A stretch of DNA of 64,000 bases from Rhodospirillales bacterium (GCA_016710335.1 JADJXQ010000001.1:372001-436000), one strand, 5' to 3'. Shown: positions 31,324 through 40,967, numbered from the stretch's first letter. Program-made: numbers and translations. The notes: a model not told the origin generated them from the sequence alone.

Positions 31324-31701
31324 ATGAGGGGCGTTGTCGTTGTACTTCTAGCCGTCACAGCGGTCGCCGGATGCGCGGCCACGGCCGGCAGCACCAACAA
31401 CCCGTCCCCGCCGACCGCTACTCTGCCGGTCGCCGGCCGAGGCGAAGTGTTCTCGCCGTCAACCGGCATTCTCTGCGACCGCGGCCAGCGCGTCTGCTTC
31501 GACACCGAAGGGGCGTCGGACAGCTATACGGACGTCTACCTCGGGCGTGAGGCGGTTGACCTCATGGCAGCCAAGCGCATCCTGGGAGAAGCCACCTGGA
31601 CCCGAGACGGTTTCACGTTATCCAACGGCGTGTCCTGTGACCTCGCGCGGCGCACCTGCAGCGAGATCAGCTACGCACAGGTGTTGTTTGGCGGCCAGTG
31701 A
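31324..31701 (+). CDS. YcgJ-like small lipoprotein
   Basis: A 125-aa protein starting MRGVVVVLLAVTAVAGC, a short signal with lipobox AVAGC. The mature part has two paired-Cys blocks, GILCDRGQRVCFDTEG and GVSCDLARRTC, with TDVYLGREAV between, which resemble periplasmic YcgJ-family proteins. The four Cys could form two disulfides. Function is unknown. Confidence 0.65.
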   Translation: MRGVVVVLLAVTAVAGCAATAGSTNNPSPPTATLPVAGRGEVFSPSTGILCDRGQRVCFDTEGASDSYTDVYLGREAVDLMAAKRILGEATWTRDGFTLSNGVSCDLARRTCSEISYAQVLFGGQ

Positions 31702-31719
31702 CGCCGACGCCGACCGGCC

Positions 31720-31992
31720 TCAGCGACGCAGCGGCGCAAGCGAAAGCAGCACAACTCCAATGACGAAGATCGATGCTGCAACCCACAGCGCGACCGGGGA
31801 ATAGGCGGGAACCGAGCCGACGAATTCCACTGTGTGGCCCAGCGAACATGAATCCGAGGTAAAGTAGAAGCACTCGCTGGCCCTTTTCACGTCGCCCCCG
31901 AAGTACTGCTCGAAAAACAGGAACCACCAGGCGACAGCGCCACCGAAGATGAGAAATCCTACAGTTATCAATGTCTTGCCGACTTTTGCCAT
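31720..31992 (-). CDS. Two-helix membrane hypothetical protein
   Basis: A 90-aa protein with two predicted membrane helices (TLITVGFLIFGGAVAWWFLF at about 7-26 and VALWVAASIFVIGVVLLSL at about 67-85) and a periplasmic loop holding two Cys. No family is recognised. It converges with the lipoprotein gene, 18 bp apart. Confidence 0.55.
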   Translation of the reverse strand: MAKVGKTLITVGFLIFGGAVAWWFLFFEQYFGGDVKRASECFYFTSDSCSLGHTVEFVGSVPAYSPVALWVAASIFVIGVVLLSLAPLRR

Positions 31993-32184
31993 GCGATCGT
32001 CAGTTCCTGCCTGCCACCGACCCTGCCGCGAAAAGAGCACCGATCGACCATCTATTGCAACATTTGCCGCGAATGGAGTCCGAGGCAGCCTCAACACGGG
32101 ATAGGGTGTTGACGCCCGGCACCTGTACAGGCTCTAAGCTCGGCTCTGCTCCTCCACATGAAGCGACCGCTACTGAGGAAGAAC

Positions 32185-32586
32185 ATGATCAACCATCATA
32201 CCGCGCTTATTTACACCATGGTCCTCGTATCCGCCGCTGATCGCGACATGACGGACGCGGAGCTACGCAAGATGGGCGAGGTCATCCGTGGGCTGCCGGT
32301 CTTTCATGGCTACGACCACAATCAGTTGCCAAGCACCGCATCGAGTTGCATCGAGTACCTTGACGATGACGACGGCCTCGACAAGACACTCGCCGCCATC
32401 AAGGATGGCCTGCCCCCGAAGCTCCGTGAAACCGCCTACGCGCTGGCCTGCGACGTCGCCGCCGCAGACGAGCATATCAGCCCGGAAGAGATCCGGCTGC
32501 TGGAGATCATTCGCGAGCGCCTGGAGATCGAGCGCCTGGTCGCGGCCGCGATCGAGCGAGCGGCGCGCGCCCGCTACACGAAGTAG
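32185..32586 (+). CDS. TerB-like protein
   Basis: A 133-aa all-helical protein. ALIYTMVLVSAADRDMTDAE and ALACDVAAADEHISPEEIRL are the paired acidic TerB motifs (D-rich loops that bind metal in TerB). TerB proteins occur in tellurite-resistance and phage-defence clusters and as stand-alone stress proteins. A GAGGAAG ribosome site precedes the ATG. No other ter genes are near. Confidence 0.8.
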   Translation: MINHHTALIYTMVLVSAADRDMTDAELRKMGEVIRGLPVFHGYDHNQLPSTASSCIEYLDDDDGLDKTLAAIKDGLPPKLRETAYALACDVAAADEHISPEEIRLLEIIRERLEIERLVAAAIERAARARYTK

Positions 32587-32718
32587 AGCCTCCCGCCTTC
32601 CCCGTGCCTCACCCTCTGAAACGTTCAGGGTGAGAATACCGGATTTCGCTACCGAAGGCCCGTCAGCCCCAAGGCCGGCGAAGAAGCTGGCGACGGAAGA
32701 CCGTCGGAGAACGAGAAT

Positions 32719-32745
32719 GGGCCGCACCCATACGCGGTGCGGCCC
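32719..32745. terminator. Bidirectional terminator between terB-like gene and groEL
   Basis: A perfect 10-bp stem, GGGCCGCACC / GGTGCGGCCC, with a 7-base loop, lies 33 bp past the groEL stop and 133 bp past the TerB-like stop. The two genes converge on it. The T run is poor on both sides. Confidence 0.5.
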
Positions 32746-32777
32746 GTCACGAATGCTCTTTGAGCGGGAGGGGTAAC

Positions 32778-34430
32778 CTAGAAGTCCATGTCGCCCATGC
32801 CGCCCATTCCGCCCATGCCGCCGCCCGGAGGCATCGGGGGGCCCTTCTTCTCGGGCTTCTCGGCGACCATAGCCTCGGTCGTCACGAGAAGGCCGGCCAC
32901 GGATCCCGCGGCCTGCAGAGCGGTACGTACGACCTTGGTGGGGTCGATGATCCCCGCCTTGAACATGTCCACGTACTCGTCCGTCTGAGCGTTGAACCCG
33001 ATGTCGAGGTCACCCTTCTCGACGAGCTTGCCGATGACGACTGCGCCGTCGTGGCCGGCGTTTGCGGCAATCTGACGCGCCGGCATTTGGAGGGCGCGGC
33101 GGACGATGCCGACGCCGACCTTCTGGTCCTCGTTGCCGGGCTTGAGGTTATCAAGGGCTTTCGCCGCATAGAGCAGCGCCACGCCGCCCCCGGGCACGAT
33201 GCCCTCTTCCACCGCCGCACGGGTTGCATGCATGGCGTCTTCGACCCGGTCCTTCTTTTCCTTCACTTCGGTCTCGGTGGCGCCGCCGACCCGAATGACG
33301 GCAACACCGCCGGCCAGCTTTGCCAGCCGTTCCTGCAGCTTTTCCCGGTCGTAGTCGGAGGTGGTGTCCTCGATCTGCGCACGGATCTGGTTGCAGCGGC
33401 CCTGGATGTCGTCCTTCTTGCCGATGCCCTCGACGATCGTCGTCTCTTCCTTGGTGATCATCACCCGCTTGGCTTGGCCCAGCATGTCGACAGTGACGTT
33501 CTCGAGCTTGAAGCCGAGATCCTCGCTGATCACCTGACCACCGGTGAGAACCGCCAAGTCTTCCAGCATAGCCTTCCGCCGGTCGCCGAAACCGGGCGCC
33601 TTGACCGCCGCGACCTTGAGACCGCCGCGCAGCTTGTTGACGACCAGGGTCGCCAGCGCCTCGCCCTCGACGTCCTCCGCGATGATCAGCAGCGGCTTGC
33701 CCGACTGCACGACCGCCTCGAGCACCGGAAGCAGCGGCTGCAGGCCGGAAAGCTTCTTCTCGTGGATGAGGATGTACGGGCTATCGAGCTCGCAGGTCAT
33801 CTTCTCGGCGTTGGTGATGAAATAGGGCGACGTGTAGCCGCGGTCGAACTGCATCCCCTCGACCACTTCCAGCTCACTGGTCAGGCTCTTGGCTTCCTCG
33901 ACCGTGATCACGCCCTCCTTGCCGACCTTCTCCATCGCTTGCGCGATCATATCACCGATCTCGCGCTCACCATTGGCGGAGATGGTGCCGACCTGGCCGA
34001 TCTCCTCGTTGGTGTTGACGGTCTTCGAGCGTTGCTTGAGGTTCTCGATGACGGCCGCGACGGCCATATCGATGCCCCGCTTCAGGTCCATCGGGTTCAT
34101 GCCGGCGGCCACCGCCTTGGCGCCTTCGCGGATGATCGCCTGAGCGAGCACGGTGGCGGTGGTGGTGCCGTCGCCGGCTTCGTCAGAGGTCTTGGAAGCG
34201 ACTTCCCGCACCATCTGCGCGCCCATGTTCTCAAACCTGTCGCCAAGCTCGACTTCCTTGGCTACGGTCACGCCGTCCTTGGTGATGCGCGGCGCGCCGA
34301 AGCTCTTGTCGAGCACGACGTTGCGGCCCTTGGGCCCCAGCGTCACCTTCACGGCGTCCGCCAGGATGTCTGCGCCCCTGAGCAACTTCGCCCGGGCTTC
34401 AGCGCCGAATTTTACGTCCTTACCAGCCAT
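32778..34430 (-). CDS. groL: Chaperonin GroEL
   Basis: A 550-aa 60-kDa chaperonin, which forms the double-ring folding chamber in the cytoplasm with GroES as lid. The sequence begins MAGKDVKFGAEARAKLL and keeps GDGTTTATVLAQAI, the ATP-site block, and the GGM-rich tail (PPMPPGGGMGGMGGM). Full length, no lesions. It is the second gene of the groES-groEL operon (132 bp after groES), so it falls under the CIRCE operator upstream of groES. Confidence 0.98.
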   Translation of the reverse strand: MAGKDVKFGAEARAKLLRGADILADAVKVTLGPKGRNVVLDKSFGAPRITKDGVTVAKEVELGDRFENMGAQMVREVASKTSDEAGDGTTTATVLAQAIIREGAKAVAAGMNPMDLKRGIDMAVAAVIENLKQRSKTVNTNEEIGQVGTISANGEREIGDMIAQAMEKVGKEGVITVEEAKSLTSELEVVEGMQFDRGYTSPYFITNAEKMTCELDSPYILIHEKKLSGLQPLLPVLEAVVQSGKPLLIIAEDVEGEALATLVVNKLRGGLKVAAVKAPGFGDRRKAMLEDLAVLTGGQVISEDLGFKLENVTVDMLGQAKRVMITKEETTIVEGIGKKDDIQGRCNQIRAQIEDTTSDYDREKLQERLAKLAGGVAVIRVGGATETEVKEKKDRVEDAMHATRAAVEEGIVPGGGVALLYAAKALDNLKPGNEDQKVGVGIVRRALQMPARQIAANAGHDGAVVIGKLVEKGDLDIGFNAQTDEYVDMFKAGIIDPTKVVRTALQAAGSVAGLLVTTEAMVAEKPEKKGPPMPPGGGMGGMGGMGDMDF

Positions 34431-34562
34431 GGTCCTCAATTCCCTTGTTCACGTTTGCGAATCCGTTTGCGCAGCGGCGCATCTGGGAGACGCGCTGTCG
34501 CTGCAGCAGCTTTCGCGTTCGTCCTGTAAATTCCGTTCGGGTGTCTGATCGGCTCCGACGCG

Positions 34563-34853
34563 CTACCGCTCAATGATGCCGAACAGGTCGGACTCCTTCA
34601 TGATGAGGAGGTCTTCGCCATCGATCTTGACCTCGGTGCCCGACCACTTTCCGAACAGCACCCGATCCTTCTCCTTCACGTCGAGCGGCACGATGTTGCC
34701 GTCGTCGCCGCGCGCCCCCGGCCCGACGGCAATCACTTCGCCTTCCTGGGGCTTTTCCTTGGCGGTATCGGGAATGATGATCCCCGCAGCGGTTTTTTCG
34801 TCCTGCTCGATCCGTTTCACGACGATACGGTCGTGCAGAGGCCTGAATTTCAT
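34563..34853 (-). CDS. groES: Co-chaperonin GroES
   Basis: A 96-aa 10-kDa co-chaperonin (MKFRPLHDRIVVKRIEQDEK, then a Gly-rich mobile loop around KTAAGIIIPDTAKEKP). It caps GroEL. Its ribosome site GGAGGG is seven bases upstream of the ATG at 34853. Confidence 0.98.
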   Translation of the reverse strand: MKFRPLHDRIVVKRIEQDEKTAAGIIIPDTAKEKPQEGEVIAVGPGARGDDGNIVPLDVKEKDRVLFGKWSGTEVKIDGEDLLIMKESDLFGIIER

Positions 34854-34918
34854 CGTTATCCCTCCATCATAGTGGATGCACTGGCAGAGCATGCGGCGTA
34901 ACGAGCCGGCGCCGCCTG

Positions 34919-34945
34919 CTAGCACTCTCTTAACATGAGTGCCAA
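34919..34945 (-). promoter_or_regulatory. CIRCE operator upstream of groES
   Basis: CTAGCACTC, nine bases, GAGTGCCAA: two mismatches from the consensus inverted repeat (TTAGCACTC-N9-GAGTGCTAA) bound by the HrcA repressor, 66 bp upstream of the groES start codon. It predicts heat-shock control of groESL by HrcA. Confidence 0.92.
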
Positions 34946-35176
34946 CGATCTAGGCTGATCCCTGCTCTCTGTCAACTGCAGGGCGTGGAAATTCTGCCTC
35001 ACCAGAGTTGCATATCGCGCGGATCGGGGGCTTGAAGAGAGGTACGCCGCCCCGCCGCATGTGCAACCTTTTCGCTCCACTTCCAGTCCCCGCACGCGCC
35101 CTTGCAGCCCGACCGGCCCCGCGCTAATGTCGGTCACCGTCAAGCTGCCGGTCGCCGGTCGCGTGGCGTCAAAAAT

Positions 35177-35252
35177 GCGCCCGTAGCTCAATGGATAGAG
35201 CGTCTGACTACGGATCAGGAGGTTGGGGGTTCGAGTCCTCCCGGGCGCGCCA
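35177..35252 (+). tRNA. tRNA-Arg (ACG)
   Basis: A 76-base cloverleaf ending in an encoded CCA. The acceptor stem is GCGCCCG/CGGGCGC, the D loop AGCTCAATGGATAGAGC, the anticodon loop CTACGGA with anticodon ACG, and the T arm has GGTTCGAGTCC. It marks the left edge of the defence island: an integrase gene follows within 250 bp, and tRNA 3' ends are the usual target of such integrases. Confidence 0.97.
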
Positions 35253-35288
35253 TAAATTAAAGGCTTAGCGGATTCAGAGGAGTTCCGG

Positions 35289-35496
35289 TTTCCAACTTTT
35301 TCCAACCGATTTCCAACTCGGTTGGAAACGGCGGAGGCGCGGGGCGGTCTGCACCGGCCTTGCGGCCCCGCCGACGCCGGTTTCACGACTGAACGTCAGG
35401 CGTTAAGCCGGGGTCCCGCGAACGCGAAAGGGCCCGCTCGGAGGCGGGCCCTCGAAGAGGCGGCTGCTTCGCCGCCCGGGTTGGAAAAGTTGGAAA
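35289..35496. repeat. TTTCCAAC iterons flanking the integrase 3' end
   Basis: Six copies of the octamer TTTCCAAC or its complement: forward at 35289, 35299 and 35310; inverted at 35321, 35480 and 35489. The two clusters are about 150 bp apart and form an overall inverted arrangement between the tRNA and the integrase stop. Arm-type integrase or excisionase binding sites next to att look like this; that function is inferred from position. Confidence 0.55.
35430..35451 (-). terminator. Hairpin terminator after the integrase gene
   Basis: GGGCCCGC and GCGGGCCC form a perfect 8-bp stem with a 6-base loop, 47 bp beyond the integrase stop codon; CTTTCGCG follows on the minus strand. Confidence 0.55.
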
Positions 35497-35497
35497 C

Positions 35498-36910
35498 TCA
35501 GTCGCCGCCGCCCTGCCGCGCGCGGAACGGCACCACCTCCGCCGGGCGCCGACGCCCGCCGCGGTGCGCGACCCGCTTCGCCATCGCGTTCTCGGCGAGC
35601 TCGCGGGTGTAGACCAGGTAGCGCTTGAGGATGGTGTTGACCGTCTCCACCGAGTGCCCCGTGATCGCCGAGATCTCGAGGGTGGTGCAGCCGGCCTCGG
35701 CGAGGCGGGTCACCGCAGTGTGGCGGAGGTGCTTGAACTGGATCGCCGCCAGCTCTGCCGCGACCTCGTCGTCGAGATCGTCGCCGAGGCTCTCGTCGAG
35801 GACCGCAGCAAGGCCGCCCGGGATGCGGTAGGTGCGCCTGCTCTTCTTCCGCCGCGAGGTGCCGGGCGCGGGCTCGAACTCCTTGACCACGGGCGGCAGG
35901 GACGCCGGCGCCGCCGTGCGCTCGCGCCTGGCTGCCACCACCGCCGCCGCCGCCGCGGTGCGGGCGTGCTCGAACCAGTCCGCGAACTTGCGCTGCTGGT
36001 AGGGGCGGTGGTTGCCCTCGCTGACGATGAGCGTCTGCGGGCGCGCGTCCGCCGGCAGCTGCGTCCGCCACGCGTCCTGCCGGTCGAGCTCGGCGTCGAT
36101 GCGTACGACGAGCTCCTCCACCTTGTGGATCGGGAGCGCCACCCGGGCGCCGGTCTTCTGCTGCGCCAGCACCACCTCTCCCCGCACCTTGAGCGGGCGC
36201 GCCCACGTGAGGATGTCCCCCTGGCGCTGCCCCGTCCAGTCGCCGAGGGCGACGGCGAGGGCGACGGAGTGCCGGCCCAGCTGCTCGGCCGCGAGGATGA
36301 TGGCATCGACCGCGGCCGGCGACCAGACGCGGGCGGTCACCGGCAGCTCCTCCAGGTTTGGGTCCGCCGCCGGGTTGGTGACGCCGGCGAGCCCCTCCTG
36401 GTTGCGGATACCCCAGTTCAGGAGCAGGCGCAGGACGCGGATCACGTAGTTCGCGCCCGCCGGGCTGCGCGTGGCGAGCGCCCTGTGCAGGTCCCGAACC
36501 AGGCGGGCGTTGATGCTGGCGACCGGCGCGTCCGCCCCGGCCCACTCCTTGAGGCTCTCGAGGTGGCGGGCGTAGTCGGTGCGCGTGCGTTTGGCGAGGC
36601 CGGCGAACTCGTCCGACGCCTCGTAGGCGGCGACGAGCTCGCTGAACGTGACGAAGCCGGCGGCGCTGGCGGGCTCGCTGCTGTCGGCGAGCGGCGTCTT
36701 GCCGCCGCCCGCCCCGCGCCAGGCGGCGAGCTTGCGGTTCCACGCCTCGGCCTCGGCGATCGCCTCCGCCTCGACTGCGGAGAGGCCCACCAGCTGCCAG
36801 CCGGCGTCGCGTAGGTCCTTCTTGGGCTGCCAGTAGAAGTAGGTGCGCTTGCCAGATCTCTTAGCGACGAAGTAGGGGATATTGACTTTGATCTTTAATG
36901 CTCCTCCCAA
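35498..36910 (-). CDS. Tyrosine recombinase / integrase
   Basis: About 470 aa. It has an N-terminal SAM-like core-binding domain (about 88-190) and a catalytic domain with Arg229 (GQRQGD), HLRHTAVTR (His394, Arg396), His419 (ITGHSVETV) and the nucleophile Tyr431 (KRYL). This is a complete active-site set, so it should be able to integrate and excise the adjacent island at the tRNA-Arg gene. The start is unclear: the frame opens with TTG at 36910, and GGGAGGAG lies just inside the frame, pointing to an unusual start codon slightly downstream. Confidence 0.9.
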   Translation of the reverse strand: MGGALKIKVNIPYFVAKRSGKRTYFYWQPKKDLRDAGWQLVGLSAVEAEAIAEAEAWNRKLAAWRGAGGGKTPLADSSEPASAAGFVTFSELVAAYEASDEFAGLAKRTRTDYARHLESLKEWAGADAPVASINARLVRDLHRALATRSPAGANYVIRVLRLLLNWGIRNQEGLAGVTNPAADPNLEELPVTARVWSPAAVDAIILAAEQLGRHSVALAVALGDWTGQRQGDILTWARPLKVRGEVVLAQQKTGARVALPIHKVEELVVRIDAELDRQDAWRTQLPADARPQTLIVSEGNHRPYQQRKFADWFEHARTAAAAAVVAARRERTAAPASLPPVVKEFEPAPGTSRRKKSRRTYRIPGGLAAVLDESLGDDLDDEVAAELAAIQFKHLRHTAVTRLAEAGCTTLEISAITGHSVETVNTILKRYLVYTRELAENAMAKRVAHRGGRRRPAEVVPFRARQGGGD

Positions 36911-37195
36911 GATAAAAGCAGGTTTGTTGCGAGCTGGACAAAAGGTGGAGGAATCTGGTCGCCATTCACCAGTCCACTAATTGTTCTTGAGTACGTGACA
37001 ATTGCTTCCTAGTCGCCGGTGGGAACGACTTGCGGTTGGAGCGTGCCCCCGGAGGACGAACGCGCAAGCTGCCTCGAGCACTGCAGAATAGGTGCATTGC
37101 ACGTGCCGCAGGAATCGCCACAATGGCTCAAGCGATAGAGGCGGCTTGCCGAGAGGCGCCGACCGCACGTGTGATGCTCCGGGGGGAGACTCACC

Positions 37196-40100
37196 ATGAT
37201 CGATCCGCACGCCTGCACGTTCGTGCTCGGCATCTGCAACACAGAAGGCGAGGCGATCCGGCATCAGCTCGACGCCTGCGGCGCGGGGAACAAAAACGGC
37301 GAGTGGCGGAGGCTGGACGTGGTTCCGCGGAAGGGGACGCAGCCGCAGCCGCTTTCCGTCCTCCACCATCGGGACCTGCAGGGGTTCCACCGCACGGTAG
37401 TGCTGATCGGCTGTTGCGACCCCGGCATGGAGGAGATGATCCGCGCCACTGGCCGGCGGGTGGTGGCGATTGACGACCGGGCCATGGTCGCCGCGGACGG
37501 GACCCTCATGGACCGTCGCAACTCCTGCACCGCGCTGGAGCAGGTCGAGGCGCTGCTTGGAGACCGGTCACCGCACCTCGAGCGCGACGCCATCATCGCC
37601 AACGCCCGCGGCGGCATCCCGGCGTTGGCGGAGGCGCTGTGGCGCAAGGCCGATCCCCGCAAGGATCCCCCGAAGCGGGCGCCGCGGGTCGACTGGGCGG
37701 ACGAACTTGGCATGCCGGTCGACCCTCCTGTCGAACCCGGCGATCGAGCGGCCGCGGTCCCGGTCGAGGCACCGAAGCGTCCAGACCCGGAATGGCACGA
37801 ACAGCATGCGAAAATCGCCGAGCAGGTCTGGGCGGTGCGAAAGCGGGACCATGAGCGCGCCAAGGAGGCCCTGAAGGCGGCCGCGCCCCCGCCGCAGGCG
37901 GAGCATGTCCCGACCCTGGAAGCCGCGGTCGAGGCGCTCCGAAAGCAGACCGGCGGCGTGCGCCGCCGCGTGTTCGCCACCGGCCGCAACGCGGAACGCG
38001 AGGACGATCCGGAGCTGATCCTGGTGACGGCGCCAGAGCCTTTCCGGCCGGTGCTGGAGGACGCCATCTACCGGTGGATGTACGAGACGCACGGCTCGCC
38101 GCTGACCCATCGGCTTGAGATCCTGGCGCTGTACGAGTCCGAGCGCAAGGAATTGGCGCTGGGCGGCCGAGCCCGGGTGGTGGGTGTCGAGCTGCACACT
38201 GACGGAGCGAGGCGGCCGTTGGTCGAGGCGCTGCTCAGGCCCGACACCCGGCGCGAACTCGGCCTCGAACGGCTCACGATCGAGATCTCAGGCATCGACG
38301 CGGTGAGCTGCCGTCTGACCGATGCGCTCGGCAGCGAGAGCCGGGCTCTCAGCCGTCTCGCCGACTGGCTCCTCGACGACCTGCTCACCGGCAACCGGCC
38401 GCTTCGCGCCTGGCGCACGTCGTTCCTGCAGCCGCTCCGGTTCCGCGACAAAGAGCGGTTCCGCCGCCTGCGCCGCGAGCTGTTGCGAGAGGATGACCGG
38501 CTGCGGACGGCTTCAGGCGCGACGGGTTTCAAGCTCGTACGGCCGGACGATGAGGAGCGCGCCTATTTCCTGCTGCAGCTTCGCCCGCACATCGTGCCCA
38601 TACGTGACCGCGACGAGATCCCGCCCGGAGAGGACGGCCGGGACGCCACCCTGTTGTCGTTCGAACGGACCGACACGAAGCTGAGCCTCCGCCTGACCCG
38701 CGCCGACTACGACCAGGCGATCGCGCACGACATCGTTTCCGTCCGCCTCCACCTGTTCGCGGAGAACTGCCTGGTGGTCGAATGGACGCTGGCTTGGGAG
38801 GCGGTCGAGGACGAAGAGGAGCGGCGGCGCGGTGATCCCGAGGAACACCGGCGGCTCTGGCGGCTCTACCTCGAGCGCCTGCCGCAAGCGGCTCCCTCCC
38901 TCGCCGCCGTTCTCGACCTCAACCGTCACGCCCGCTTCGTGTACTCGAGCTACGAGGCGAAGGAAGTGTCCGGCAACGATGCGATGAAGAAGCGCACGCT
39001 GATCCGGCTGATGGCGGACGGGCAGGTAGCAGCCGCCCTCAACCACGCCGCCGGCGTCAGCATCCGGCAGCCGTTCGAACCCTGGTTCCGGGTTTTCCTG
39101 CAGAACGCGCTCGGCGCGCACGTCGAGCCGGAGGACTTCGAAGGCGAGCACATCGACCTCCTCAGCGACGATCGCGCCCGAGTGATCTCCTCCGTCGTCG
39201 CCTGGGGCCGACAGCCGACGGGAGAGGCCGGCACGGAGGCGTTCCGTTGCCTCCGCGCCCGACTGCACATGGTGGAGGAGTACGACAGCGGCTGGCCCTA
39301 CGATCCCGGATTTTCCGAGACGGAGCTGGAGCAGGGCAGCTACGCCCGCTTCAACGCCGGCGGCACCTGGTTTGGCATCTCCAGCCACAGCTTCGTCTGC
39401 CTCACGTTCGGCGACTTCGGCCGCAAGGTGGTGCACGGAACGCACATGGCATGCGTCTACCGCCGGATGTTCGTGCTGACCCTGCTGCACGCGGCCGCGC
39501 TGCAGGCCTTCGCCAGCGACATTCCCAAGAGCCTCGAGGCGTGGACGCCCGGCGAGCGCCTGCCGGACGCCTACCGTCGGCTGCGCCCGGTGTTCCTCCG
39601 CTTCACGAACCTCTTGTGGTTCCACCGGGTGTCGAGCCAGGTGCAGGGCGTCGAGCTGTTCGAACGGATGCAGCAGCAGGCCGGACTCGAGCGCGAGTAC
39701 GGACGCATTCAGCAGGAGATCGCCGACACCGACAGCTATTGGCAGGAGGAGTCCGAGATCCGCCGCGAGGAGCGGATGCGGGCGCTCACCCTACTCGGCA
39801 TTCCCTTCGCGGTCATGCTCGCCCTCTACGGCCTCCGCGGCAAGCCGGGAAGCAAGGACGGCAGCGAGCCGACGCACGACTGGTGGGGCTGGCTGCTGAA
39901 CAGGCTGGGCGGCATGTCGGACGAATGGGCGGCGGCGCTCGTCGCCGTGTTCGTCCTCGTCGCCGGCGTCGTTGCCCTGTTCGCCCTTCGCGAGCGCGAC
40001 GTCATCACAGCCAGGAACGGTATCCGACGGGATGCGACCGGCGCATCCGAACGTGGCTGGCGGGCCGGCCTGAATTGCCTCCTCGCTGGCCTGAATCGCC

Positions 40101-40393
40101 TCCTCAAGCGCGCGTTCCGGGACGCCGTTCCGGTTATGCTCGTGGCGCGACTGGCCACGTTCGTCATCGTCCTTGCCGGTCTCATTGTCGTCTCGTGGCT
40201 GCTTGCTGCTGCGGCCGACGGCGAGTTCCTCGCCATTGCATTGCTGCTGGGGCTGCTCGCGGGTGTGTCTTACGGTGTCTGGCTGCTGGTTCCGGCGCGC
40301 TGGCGCGAGCGCGTCATAGGATGGCGGCGCCGCTGGCAGGAGCGGCTGCTCGCGGCCAAAACCGGATCATCCGTGGAAAGCAGAAATGATTGA
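37196..40393 (+). CDS. CRISPR-linked membrane protein with degenerate DHH-like N-terminal domain
   Basis: A 1065-aa protein, no named family recognised. Residues 8-155 align by eye, without large gaps after residue 60, with the small DHH phosphoesterase at 51107: FVLGICNTEGEAI against FFLGGADLEMEAI, TALEQVEALLG against SSLEQVFRLLG, and IIANARGGIPAL against IAANDIGHVAAM. The catalytic DHH is AID here (91-93) and the later Asp is Ala, so it should bind but not cut. Residues 260-860 are a large uncharacterised region. A charged helix (about 835-860) leads into four membrane segments (about 862-882, 909-930, 976-1005, 1010-1033). The layout of a soluble sensor plus C-terminal membrane helices recalls CorA-type type III effectors, but it is far larger. 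The start has GGGGGGAG upstream. The stop is 117 bp before the first CRISPR repeat. Confidence 0.6.
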   Translation: MIDPHACTFVLGICNTEGEAIRHQLDACGAGNKNGEWRRLDVVPRKGTQPQPLSVLHHRDLQGFHRTVVLIGCCDPGMEEMIRATGRRVVAIDDRAMVAADGTLMDRRNSCTALEQVEALLGDRSPHLERDAIIANARGGIPALAEALWRKADPRKDPPKRAPRVDWADELGMPVDPPVEPGDRAAAVPVEAPKRPDPEWHEQHAKIAEQVWAVRKRDHERAKEALKAAAPPPQAEHVPTLEAAVEALRKQTGGVRRRVFATGRNAEREDDPELILVTAPEPFRPVLEDAIYRWMYETHGSPLTHRLEILALYESERKELALGGRARVVGVELHTDGARRPLVEALLRPDTRRELGLERLTIEISGIDAVSCRLTDALGSESRALSRLADWLLDDLLTGNRPLRAWRTSFLQPLRFRDKERFRRLRRELLREDDRLRTASGATGFKLVRPDDEERAYFLLQLRPHIVPIRDRDEIPPGEDGRDATLLSFERTDTKLSLRLTRADYDQAIAHDIVSVRLHLFAENCLVVEWTLAWEAVEDEEERRRGDPEEHRRLWRLYLERLPQAAPSLAAVLDLNRHARFVYSSYEAKEVSGNDAMKKRTLIRLMADGQVAAALNHAAGVSIRQPFEPWFRVFLQNALGAHVEPEDFEGEHIDLLSDDRARVISSVVAWGRQPTGEAGTEAFRCLRARLHMVEEYDSGWPYDPGFSETELEQGSYARFNAGGTWFGISSHSFVCLTFGDFGRKVVHGTHMACVYRRMFVLTLLHAAALQAFASDIPKSLEAWTPGERLPDAYRRLRPVFLRFTNLLWFHRVSSQVQGVELFERMQQQAGLEREYGRIQQEIADTDSYWQEESEIRREERMRALTLLGIPFAVMLALYGLRGKPGSKDGSEPTHDWWGWLLNRLGGMSDEWAAALVAVFVLVAGVVALFALRERDVITARNGIRRDATGASERGWRAGLNCLLAGLNRLLKRAFRDAVPVMLVARLATFVIVLAGLIVVSWLLAAAADGEFLAIALLLGLLAGVSYGVWLLVPARWRERVIGWRRRWQERLLAAKTGSSVESRND

Positions 40394-40510
40394 TATATGG
40401 TGCTTTTTCGCGCGAACTGGGTACAACCCCTTCATCGCCCTGGGAAGGCCGGTCATCCGTGGAAACCGCCTCAAAATTTTCAGCTTGCAAAGCAGCATAT
40501 CAGGGGGTAG
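40366..40510 (+). promoter_or_regulatory. Leader of CRISPR array 1 with duplicated motif
   Basis: Two direct copies of ATCCGTGGA lie at 40369 and 40455, 86 bp apart; the inner copy extends to ATCCGTGGAAACCGCC and starts exactly 56 bp before the first repeat. The leader ends AGGGGGTAG. The same motifs and distances recur in the leader of array 2. The outer copy overlaps the last codons of the upstream membrane-protein gene. The arrangement suggests docking sites for the Cas1-Cas2 integrase or a host DNA-bending protein. Confidence 0.7.
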
Positions 40511-40967
40511 GTTCCTGCCCGCGTGCATTGCGCCCGCGGTGAAAACTTGTTGAACATTCAAAGATCTCCTGTTCGCGGGAAGTTCCTGCCCGCGTGCATT
40601 GCGCCCGCGGTGAAAACTCACGAATTTCTCCCTCTCCCTTTTAGTACAAACCCCGTTCCTGCCCGCGTGCATTGCGCCCGCGGTGAAAACTTCAATGCCG
40701 GGGTCAAGAGAGTCGGGTCATGGAGGGCGGTGCAGTTCCTGCCCGCGTGCATTGCGCCCGCGGTGAAAACTTCATCATGGTGACGAGAAAGGCGTTGACA
40801 CCCGTTCCTGCCCGCGTGCATTGCGCCCGCGGTGAAAACACATATTCCTTCGTACAGGTATCATTTTCTGTTCCTGCCCGCGTGCATTGCGCCCGCGGTG
40901 AAAACCCGTCCATGCGCCGCTGAATTGGTTGTTGTTGAGTTCCTGCCCGCGTGCATTGCGCCCGCGG

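Noticed and set aside
34919..35386. A minus-strand frame across the tRNA-Arg gene and CIRCE operator
   Set aside because: It overlaps a well-formed tRNA and a known regulatory site and has no protein features.
37196..40393. Naming the large membrane protein CorA
   Set aside because: Only the helix-plus-membrane layout is similar; I could not find the GMN-type motif or convincing sequence identity, so I describe it without the family name.
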